Source: Mediterranea sp. An20 (GTDB lineage Bacteria; Bacteroidota; Bacteroidia; Bacteroidales; Bacteroidaceae). Taken from it: DNA of 64,000 nt. The notes beneath the pieces were generated by a model that had not been told where the DNA came from, made no database searches, and was given only the letters and a program-made list of their open reading frames with translations. Positions 41,985 to 49,400 of the stretch are shown one piece after another; the stretch's first letter is position 1, and the number at the start of each line of letters is the position of its first letter. The stretch covers positions 62,001 to 126,000 of the forward strand of contig NZ_NFJV01000003.1 of NCBI RefSeq assembly GCF_002160055.1, read 5' to 3'. The position numbers and the translations under genes are program-made.

Positions 41985-42284
41985 CTATTCTACTACTATT
42001 CTTATTTTTTTATTTGCTGTTCCCGTTTCCCAATATTCTTGGTTCTCTTTAATGAATAATATAATTTCGTCATATAGCAGGTTATTCCGGCCTCTGAGTT
42101 TCTCAGCATTACGAAAACAAATGGTAGTATCATTATCCAGCCAGCATAAATCTCTAATACATTCATCCGCTGCATCCCAGTTGTTCCCAAAATAATCAGG
42201 AAACGCCAATTCATCTTTTAACAAGTTGAAAAAGCTACTTTTCCCCCATACCTTATTGAGATTGATAATTATTTTATTCATCAT
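41985..42284 (-). CDS. Barstar-family ribonuclease inhibitor (immunity protein)
   Basis: 99 residues with the barstar signature FPDYFGNNWDAADECIRDLCWLDNDTTICFRNA at about residues 28-62, including the Y-F-G-x-N-W-D-A helix that covers the RNase active site. It should inhibit a barnase-like toxin. Starts MMNKIIINLNKVWGKS; the second Met could also serve. Flanked by repeats R12 and R13. Confidence 0.85.
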   Translation of the reverse strand: MMNKIIINLNKVWGKSSFFNLLKDELAFPDYFGNNWDAADECIRDLCWLDNDTTICFRNAEKLRGRNNLLYDEIILFIKENQEYWETGTANKKIRIVVE

Positions 42285-42296
42285 TTATGTAGTTAT

Positions 42297-42347
42297 TAAT
42301 GTACGACGTTGCTCCACTTATTCAGTCGGTCTGCTGTTTATTATCGG
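42297..42347 (-). repeat. Cassette repeat R13 (class II)
   Basis: Minus strand GATAATAAACAGCAGACCGACTG...ACGTCGTACATTAA. Confidence 0.65.
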
Positions 42348-42355
42348 TTTATTCA

Positions 42356-42835
42356 TCATTTATACCCGTAGATTACAAACGTATGTTCATCTTCCTTCTC
42401 AAATGGTATATGATACTTATGAAGAATTTCTACCAATATATTTGATTTATCTATGATTTCAGGATTTACTAATCTTCCTTTGTACATTTTATCCAAAGGC
42501 TGTATTGCCATCCATTCAATATTAAAGAATGGTGGCGGGGCGTATTCCCAATCTTCATATATAAGTTCCCAACCTCCATAAATCGGAAGCGTCGGTACTT
42601 CAAATACAGAAGAATGTTCAATCTCATCAGTCAAAAGTTGAACACCATATATGGGTTCAAATTTCGGAATAGAAAGAATAGCGGTTTGTAATTTTAGCCA
42701 CTTGGAATCATTCATTATAGAAGATAGCCCTCTCCGTCTAACTATCACCTCTACTTCATCTTTCAAATCTGTACAGTTAGAATTGATAAATTCCTTATAC
42801 TGACTGTAAATTGTATTTATATCATATATCTCCAT
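42356..42835 (-). CDS. Hypothetical cassette protein
   Basis: 159 residues. Contains a run WLKLQTAILSIPKFEPIYGVQLLTDEIEHSS and WELIYEDWEYAPPPFFNIEWMAIQPL. The pattern is like the small DUF6678-type immunity-associated proteins, but I cannot confirm the family. No repeat separates it from the 76-residue gene 11 bases upstream, so the two form one cassette. Confidence 0.55.
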   Translation of the reverse strand: MEIYDINTIYSQYKEFINSNCTDLKDEVEVIVRRRGLSSIMNDSKWLKLQTAILSIPKFEPIYGVQLLTDEIEHSSVFEVPTLPIYGGWELIYEDWEYAPPPFFNIEWMAIQPLDKMYKGRLVNPEIIDKSNILVEILHKYHIPFEKEDEHTFVIYGYK

Positions 42836-42846
42836 ACTTTTAATTC

Positions 42847-43077
42847 TTATATCCTTTTTTCTAATTCAAGTATAACCTCTTTCAGTAAGTCATATTCTTT
42901 ATTATTTAAATCTCCATGCGCTAACAATCCGCTAAGATTAGAATATATCTTATCATAAACATGCTGATCAGCATCACTCTGGAAGGAATGTATTAGTCTC
43001 TTATAATACTCATTCCTGCTTTCCGACAGCTCTGTCATTTGCTCCAATCGTCTAATAATAAATTCTTTCGTGTTCAT
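42847..43077 (-). CDS. Small helical cassette protein
   Basis: 76 residues, probably a helical bundle (LEQMTELSESRNEYYKRLIHSFQSDADQHVYDKIYSNLSGLLAHGDLNNKEYDLLKEVILELEK). The size and helical layout recall colicin/pyocin immunity proteins, without a clear match. A truncated near-identical copy lies at 39761-39943. Confidence 0.6.
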   Translation of the reverse strand: MNTKEFIIRRLEQMTELSESRNEYYKRLIHSFQSDADQHVYDKIYSNLSGLLAHGDLNNKEYDLLKEVILELEKRI

Positions 43078-43086
43078 TCTTATCTG

Positions 43087-43135
43087 TAATGTCTGGCAGC
43101 GTTCAGCTTCAGTCGGTTTGCTGTTTATTAGCGGT
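43087..43135 (-). repeat. Cassette repeat R14 (class II)
   Basis: Minus strand GCTAATAAACAGCAAACCGACTG...GCTGCCAGACATTAC. Its beginning is translated as the end (ANKQQTD) of the gene at 43109. Confidence 0.7.
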
Positions 43136-43510
43136 AATCAATTCATCATGAAATTCAGTACATAAAAATTCCATCACATTATCGTATGCAATTATCAATA
43201 TATGATGTAGTCCCTTCTTAGAAAAGGTAGGATTGACAATCTCTCGTATAGATGACACGGTCTGCCCTTTACCCTTTATATTGCTTTCAAACATTTCGTA
43301 ATCGTACAACTGGAATTTCATTACTCCATTGAATACAAATCTCAGATTAAAATCACTCACAGTGTTATCTACAAAATTGCATAGGCTATTATGGGAGACA
43401 TTTACATACACTTCAATAGTTTGAGGATTTATAATATTGATATACTCAATTATTATGGCATCTCGTCCACCAATAAAGCCTATGCTTGTTGTTATATCTT
43501 TTATTTCCAT
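43109..43510 (-). CDS. Hypothetical cassette protein
   Basis: 133 residues, beta-rich (TTSIGFIGGRDAIIIEYINIINPQTIEVYVNVSHNSLCNFVDNTVSDFNLRFVF). No family recognised. The C-terminal ANKQQTD comes from repeat R14, so the native stop has probably been lost into the repeat. Likely immunity by position. Confidence 0.55.
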   Translation of the reverse strand: MEIKDITTSIGFIGGRDAIIIEYINIINPQTIEVYVNVSHNSLCNFVDNTVSDFNLRFVFNGVMKFQLYDYEMFESNIKGKGQTVSSIREIVNPTFSKKGLHHILIIAYDNVMEFLCTEFHDELITANKQQTD

Positions 43511-43528
43511 TCTTCTGTACTTTACCGA

Positions 43529-43581
43529 TAATGTTCAGCGAACTATCAACCTTTAAGGGTGATTTATCCGTTTGTTATTGA
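43529..43581 (-). repeat. Cassette repeat R15
   Basis: Minus strand CAATAACAAACGGATAAATC...CGCTGAACATTATCG with AATCACCCTT facing AAAGGTTGAT. It overlaps the end of the gene at 43564. Confidence 0.65.
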
Positions 43582-44103
43582 CGCATTATTTGTTCGCAAA
43601 ACTAACATCGTCGAATCCTCAATCCACTTTGAAAATTTTTTAAATGTTGAATATATTATACCTGAAGGTATCTTCATATCATAATATTTATTGTCTACAT
43701 TGTCTTTTGTCAGCAGCCATTCGTAACCCTGTTGCTCAATAAGGAATACATAATATCCCTGAAAGCACTCTCCATGATAGGAAAGTATGTCGATATTGCT
43801 TAAAGGTACATTATGGCTGTAATCAGAAGCATAGCCCCAAATATTTTCAATCAGTTTATCCGTTAATACGGGTGCTGTTAAATTCTCGAATGGCATTTGT
43901 CGTTGTCCTTTCAGTTGAACTACTTTTAATATAGGCTCCATTTCTGCTGACAATAAGGCACATTGCCCGATGTCGCCAACCATATTATTCCTTATCCATA
44001 GACAATAATTGATGAATATTGGCTCCTCATCTATTTGCCATAGGATAGCTTCTATTGCGAACTTGGATTTATTCCCGAAAATATTTTTTTGTTCTTTCAT
44101 CAT
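43564..44103 (-). CDS. Imm42-like immunity protein
   Basis: 179 residues starting MMKEQKNIFGNKSKFAIEAILWQIDEEPIFINYCLWIRNNMVGDIGQ, the Imm42-type opening (I-F-G-x-x-S-x-F-A-I-E, then C-x-W-I and I/V-G-D). Start chosen at 44103, since the ATG at 44142 lies inside repeat R16. A second, more distant member is at 39159. Confidence 0.6.
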   Translation of the reverse strand: MMKEQKNIFGNKSKFAIEAILWQIDEEPIFINYCLWIRNNMVGDIGQCALLSAEMEPILKVVQLKGQRQMPFENLTAPVLTDKLIENIWGYASDYSHNVPLSNIDILSYHGECFQGYYVFLIEQQGYEWLLTKDNVDNKYYDMKIPSGIIYSTFKKFSKWIEDSTMLVLRTNNASITNG

Positions 44104-44106
44104 CGT

Positions 44107-44160
44107 CAATAACGTTGGGCAAATAATTGATTTCCGAGGCAATTTATTTGTTTGTTAGCC
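44107..44160 (-). repeat. Cassette repeat R16
   Basis: Minus strand GCTAACAAACAAATAAATTGCC...TTGCCCAACGTTATTG, with GCCTCGGAAATCAATTATTT making an imperfect hairpin. Confidence 0.6.
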
Positions 44161-44169
44161 ACCTTATCT

Positions 44170-44754
44170 TTATATTGGCAGTGTTTTCTCATGCGGTACA
44201 AGTCCTTCCCCTCTATCATTATAAAGGGTTGAAAGCCTTCTTGTCTCAGATAAAATCATTTCTTCAAAAGAACTCCAACCTAATAAAGAGGTCGCATCCC
44301 GGCGTTTACAAAAATGAACTGTTCCATCGTCTGTATTTATATAGAGTTTGGATAAATCATAATCATATCCTCCTATGAAAAAATAGGATTCCTCTGCATT
44401 TTTAGGCCTCTCAAACCTATTAAGCTCGGATAAAGAGAACGGTTCAGGAATAGCTTCTAAACTCCTGCAATATGATTTTCTCAGTCCATAAAAGCATAGA
44501 GTAGTATTAAAAAGATTTAGTCCGTTCGCATTTCGCATGAGAAATGAACGATATGCAATAGGAATTTCCCGGTGCATATCCTGTTCCAACTCTATAATTT
44601 CCTGTTTACTTAATACCGAAAAGACACGAAAATTATACGCTATGGGAGCAATAAAAGGCGCATGACCATATAATTTTGTCCCGTTTTCGTATTCCTTACA
44701 TCCGTACTTTCCAAAAGTCTGAATGTATTTCATTATCTCCGTAAACACTTCCAT
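44170..44754 (-). CDS. SUKH/SMI1-KNR4-type immunity protein, first gene of the array
   Basis: 194 residues, paralogue of the protein at 37006 (about half identical by eye): shared IMKYIQTFGKYGCKEY, PIAYRSFLMRNANGLNLF, RPKNAEESYFFIGGYDYDLSKLYI, ATSLLGWSSFEEMILSE and HEKTLPI. SUKH fold, cytoplasmic toxin immunity. It is the first gene after the array promoter at 44824. Confidence 0.75.
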   Translation of the reverse strand: MEVFTEIMKYIQTFGKYGCKEYENGTKLYGHAPFIAPIAYNFRVFSVLSKQEIIELEQDMHREIPIAYRSFLMRNANGLNLFNTTLCFYGLRKSYCRSLEAIPEPFSLSELNRFERPKNAEESYFFIGGYDYDLSKLYINTDDGTVHFCKRRDATSLLGWSSFEEMILSETRRLSTLYNDRGEGLVPHEKTLPI

Positions 44755-44787
44755 ATTTACTTTTTATTTTTTAAGCGACCAATGCTG

Positions 44788-44818
44788 TTCGATAGCGTTC
44801 AGCGTTGACCTTTAACCG
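44788..44818 (-). repeat. Half cassette repeat R17 at array head
   Basis: AATGCTGTTCGATAGCGTTC on the plus strand resembles one end of the class II repeats and continues into the promoter, as in the two block copies. It marks the start of the array. Confidence 0.5.
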
Positions 44819-44823
44819 TTTAA

Positions 44824-44854
44824 CAAAGGTAACAGATTCCACCTGTCCGACAAA
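44824..44854 (-). promoter_or_regulatory. Head promoter of the immunity array
   Basis: Minus strand TTTG, exactly 19 bp, TACCTTTG; 70 bases before the first array gene. The same promoter occurs in the two block copies at 35289 and 37656. Confidence 0.85.
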
Positions 44855-45203
44855 ATTTCCATCAGATATTCTTTCCCTTTTTTATTATCGCACATCCCCT
44901 GTATGTTGCTTCTCGGCCTCTTTTACCCTGTGTTCCACTACCATCCGGCCCTGCGACCTCCAGCACTTATTTTGCTGCGAAAATACTTGGCCGTCACAAT
45001 CCAGACAATGCCGGCAGGCCGCCGCAGGGGTGAGCCGGAAAAATCTTCCTCTCCGCCGTCGAGCGTATTTTCCCGTCCAGCCTTGTATGGTTGTTCCTTG
45101 CCGCCTTTTCAATGCAGAAAAATAATCCTGGAGTTCGTACATAGGGCGAACGGAGGGAAAATAAAAACAGCAAACAATGTCGAACAATTAAAAAATTGAA
45201 GTT
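44855..45203 (+). promoter_or_regulatory. Structured leader L4
   Basis: Divergent to the array promoter. Hairpin A: 45037-45073, outer GGAAAAAT/ATTTTCC, conserved internal TCTTCC on one side and CGTA on the other. Hairpin B: 45126-45158, inner GTTCG/CGAAC with outer CC/GG. A-rich tract AAAATAAAAA then ATG at 45204. Its left part (to about 45000) is copied in the array promoter blocks. Confidence 0.65.
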
Positions 45204-45425
45204 ATGACGGAAGAAATCAGACAAGACGGTAGCACAATACTGTCAAGCACCAGCGAACACGCAATCCCAATGATTTTCAACAACCTTTGCGGAAAGAACT
45301 TTTCAGGCAAGGAATATCGGGACTATATCCGAAATGTTGCCCCCGAAATGGGCTTCAGACCCGGACGTATCGAGCTTTATAGGGACGGCCGGCTGCTGAA
45401 ATGCGGCGACATACCCAAACTTTGA
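45204..45425 (+). CDS. Small hypothetical protein, leader-driven
   Basis: 73 residues: MTEEIRQDGSTILSSTSEHAIPMIFNNLCGKNFSGKEYRDYIRNVAPEMG... RIELYRDGRLLKCGDIPKL. Cytoplasmic, no family recognised. Followed after 22 bases by the next gene in one probable transcript. Confidence 0.6.
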   Translation: MTEEIRQDGSTILSSTSEHAIPMIFNNLCGKNFSGKEYRDYIRNVAPEMGFRPGRIELYRDGRLLKCGDIPKL

Positions 45426-45447
45426 ACTGAAGTATAAACACTCTAAA

Positions 45448-46083
45448 TTGAAAAATATGGAACCGACTAACATTCATCCGGCGGAAGCATATCTCCGCAA
45501 CGCGGAAAATCCCCCATCACTGTATGTGAGAATTAACGGGAAACGCAGACGGCTGTTCATCAACCGTGACGAAAACATCATCGGAATTGTCGCACCGGGA
45601 AAGCGCAAAATGGGCTATGTCTTTTCAGACTGGAAGTCCATTGAGAAAATATATTATCCGTCCGCCAATGTTGAAACGGACAGGGAGAGAAAACTGGTCT
45701 TGAAATACAAAAGACTCGCCGCTCTTGCCACGCATACTAACGCTTGGCTTCGGGATATTGCCGCAGCCGACCCGGAGAAATCCCTCTACGAAAACAACAT
45801 AACAACAGGAACAAGTATTGACGGAATGTGTATCAGCCTGGCAAGGATTGAGAAGTATTGCGGCAGCGTGCGCATGGAGCTTTTCAGAAAAGCACTGAAA
45901 GATGGAAAGAGTTACTCTACCAGTCGTTTTGACTTTTGCGGATATGATGGTACGCTCTGGTGCGAGCCGCGTGACAACGGCGACATGATTGCCGGATTCA
46001 GCAAGGAATACAGAGATTGTGGAAACGGTTACTATTACCTGCTTATCAACGATGAATATGTGATTGGCTACGATATTGATTAA
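45448..46083 (+). CDS. Hypothetical protein, leader-driven operon
   Basis: 211 residues. Mixed alpha/beta; contains LYVRINGKRRRLFINRDENIIGIVAPGKRKMGYVFSDWKSIEKIYYP and a C-terminal GNGYYYLLINDEYVIGYDID. No domain recognised. Ends 20 bases before a strong terminator. Confidence 0.6.
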   Translation: MKNMEPTNIHPAEAYLRNAENPPSLYVRINGKRRRLFINRDENIIGIVAPGKRKMGYVFSDWKSIEKIYYPSANVETDRERKLVLKYKRLAALATHTNAWLRDIAAADPEKSLYENNITTGTSIDGMCISLARIEKYCGSVRMELFRKALKDGKSYSTSRFDFCGYDGTLWCEPRDNGDMIAGFSKEYRDCGNGYYYLLINDEYVIGYDID

Positions 46084-46103
46084 TCCGTTTCGGAACAAGG
46101 CAG

Positions 46104-46138
46104 AGCCGTGTCGGGCAAATGACCCGATACGGCTTTTT
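46104..46138 (+). terminator. Hairpin terminator
   Basis: Stem AGCCGTGTCGGG/CCCGATACGGCT with a 7-base loop, followed by TTTTTAT. Confidence 0.9.
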
Positions 46139-46478
46139 ATGTTTCCGGTCTGCCGACGGCAATTACCTTTATACCTTTCCATTCCCTTTTCTACCTGCCC
46201 GGCATCCTCCCTTTCTATTCCACGGCGTTTCCGCCTGTTCAGCCGTGCGACCTCGGGGGATTGGATTTTTCAGCAAAGGTAACCGGCGCTTTCCATTCCT
46301 GCCAATGCCGGCATTCTGCCCGTAGGGTCTCGGAAAAATCTTCCTCTCCGGCTGTCGAGCGTATTTTTCCTTACCGCCCTTGGCGTATGGCTACCGCCAC
46401 CTTTCAAAGCAGAAAAATAATCCCTGCGGTCGCAAACGGACCGAACAAAGGGAAGAAAATTAATTTAAAGGTTAAGCT
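46139..46478 (+). promoter_or_regulatory. Intergenic region with structured leader L5
   Basis: First 110 bases are pyrimidine-rich with repeated CCTTTTATA-like words. Leftward promoter motif: minus-strand TACCTTTG at 46274-46281 with TTG 21 bp behind. Hairpin A: 46332-46370, perfect GGAAAAAT/ATTTTTCC with TCTTCC and CGTA internal. Hairpin B: 46421-46453, outer TCCC/GGGA, inner CGGTC/GACCG. Then A-rich tract and ATG. Confidence 0.65.
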
Positions 46479-49400
46479 ATGAGTTACAACAAATTGAAAT
46501 CACTGGCGGCAAATGTGGCTGCCATAGAAACAGCGGTGACTGTTTACGGAGAGCACAGGAAAGCCACACAGGAGGAAAAACAGGTGTTGGCGCAGTATTC
46601 GGGTTTCGGAGGCGTCAAGGAAGTGCTGGCCATCGGGACGCAAGTTCCCATACCCGAGGAACTGGCGGAGCAGATGAACCGTCTGCAGGAGGCTTTGAAT
46701 GCCTTTGTTCAAGGAAGCAAAGCGGATTACAATCTCTTTCTGGACAGCATTAAGTCTTCCGTGCTGACAGCGTTCTATACGCCGAAATTCATCATTGATA
46801 CCGTGGCAAGTCAGATACACGCCACATTCAGGGAGAACGGACTGCAGATGCGCAGCTTCCTCGAACCGAGTGCAGGCATCGGCGGTTTCCTGCCTGTCGC
46901 TATGGACGGCACATGCAGCTATGCCATTGAAAACGACATTATTACCGGACTTGTACTTTCTCTTTTGCATGATGATGCAACCACCGTGACAGGTGGGTTT
47001 GAAACGATAGACAGGCAGGAGCTGGAGCATCGGAAATTCGATGTCATTGCATCCAACATTCCGTTCGGCAATTTCCGTGTGTTCGATGCGGAATTTTGGA
47101 AAATGGGCGGCATCTACGAACAGGCAGCCAAGACCATTCACAATTACTTTTTTTTCAAGGTTATGGAGTTGCTGTCAGAGGGCGGTTTGCTTGCCTTTGT
47201 CACTTCAAGGGGCGTAGCCGACACGCCGGGCAACAAGTTCGTGCGTGAGTACCTCGTGAGCCATGCCGACCTTATCAGTGCGGTAAGGCTTCCCGATACG
47301 CTTTTCATGCAGACGAGCGGCATCGAGGTGGGCAGCGACCTGCTCATATTCCAGAAGCATACGAACAAGGCATCCCTCTCGCTCCGGGAGAAAGCTTTCC
47401 TGCAAGTCACAAGGGAAAAGGCAAATGCGGACGGAACGATGACGGAATACGCCAACAAACTGTTTTCCCTGCCGAAGACCGTACTGGCGACCGACAGCGG
47501 CATTGTCAGGAACCAACACGGTAAGTATGTCCGTAAATACAGGTGGTCTGGGGACGAATGCTCCATGTCCCGATACCTGTCCGCCCTGCTGCAGTATGAC
47601 CTCGCCCGGTATTTCCACAAGAGCCTTTTCATCGGACAGGACGATGCGCCTGTGCAGATGTCACTCTTCGGGGGAACGGCTGCCGTCATGCCGGAGAAAG
47701 GCCGGAGGGCATACACCGGGGATATGCCCGAATGGATAAAGGAGGGTGCGATGGTGCTCTTCGAGGGACAGGTTGGCACGCTCCGCTTCCGCAAGTCGAG
47801 CTTCTACGAGGGAACGGCGGTGGATTTCGTGCCGCTGGACGAGGGAAAGGTCAATCTGGAGAGGGCGTCCGATTACCTGCCGCTCCGGGAGGCGTATTTT
47901 GAACTCTCAACGAAAGAGCGGGAGGAAGAAAAGGAACAGACAGCCTTGCGTGAACGGCTGAACGCCCTGTATGACGCATTTGTCGCCAAGTGGGGGTGCT
48001 TCCACGAGAACGACAACAGGGAGTTTGTCATTCAGGACAGTTTGGGAATGGAGGTCTATACCATTGAAATGCAGGTCGGCGACAACATCTTCAAGTCCGA
48101 CATCATGCGTGAGCCGGTGGCATTCAAGAAGATAGACACCAATGTAACGCTGGCGCCGCTCGAGGCGTTGGCAAGCAGCCTCAATTTCTACGGCAAGGTG
48201 AAGATGGACTACATCGTGCAGTCCACAGGCACGGAAGTGGAAGAGGTCACGGAAGCCCTCAAAGGCGAGGTTTTCTACAACCCCATAGCCGGAGAATGGG
48301 AACATAAAGGCAAGTTTCTCGCAGGCAATGTCATTGCCAAGCATAAGGAACTCATGTCATGCCTTGACGACCTGTCCGGCAGGGAAAGGGATTGGACGGA
48401 AATCTCTGCAAGGGCACTGGAGAGCGTAACCCCCGAACCGATACCTTACGAGGAACTCGACATCAACATGGGCGAACGGTGGATTGACACGAAGATATAC
48501 GCCGATTTTGCGGCGGAGCTGTTCGGTGTGGAAACCGAGGTGATGTACTTTGATGTGAATGACACCTATCTTGTGCGGCTGAACGGCTATTCTCCGGCGG
48601 CTTACAACACCTACACGGTGCGCAACTGCAACGGCGAAGACCTGTTCGTCCATGCCCTGCATGATACAGTGCCGGAAATAACAAAGGAGATTGAACGCAA
48701 CGGCGACAGGGTGCGTGTGCCGGACGAGGAAGCCATACAGGAGGCATCCACCAAGATACAGGAGATTAGGGAGCGGTTCAACGCATGGCTCGACAGCCAG
48801 CCGCTGGAGGTCAGGGATGAACTGGTTAGGGTCTATAACGAGCGGTTCAACTGTTTTGTGAGGCCGCACTATGACGGTTCGGCGCAGACCTTTCCGGGGC
48901 TGTCATTCGAGCACTTCCCCTACAAGGAGCTTTATCCCTCGCAGAAAGATGCCGTCTGGATGCTTAAGCAGAACGGCGGAGGTATCTGTTGGCACGAGGT
49001 GGGTACTGGTAAGACGATGATAATGTGCGTGGCGGCTTATGAGATGAAACGCTTGGGATTGGTACAGAAACCTCTGATTGTCGGCCTGAAAGCCAACGTG
49101 CACGAGATTGCCGACACGTTCCGCAAGGCTTATCCGTCTGCCAAACTGCTCTATCCGGGCAAGGAGGACTTCACGCCTGCCAACCGGAAAGAGGTGTTTG
49201 CCAAGATACAGAACAACAACTGGGACTGCATCATCCTGACACACGACCAGTTCGCGAAGATACCGCAGTCGGAAATAACCATGATGGAGATTTTCACGGA
49301 GGAACTGGCCGATGTGGAGCGTTGCCTCGAGGTGCTGGAGAACTCCACCATGCGCTACCGCAGCAGACAGATGCAGAAAGGGCTGGAGAAGCGACAGGAG

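Noticed and set aside
33464..44818. CRISPR array
   Set aside because: Repeats are about 50 bases, vary in sequence and are separated by whole genes rather than short equal spacers.
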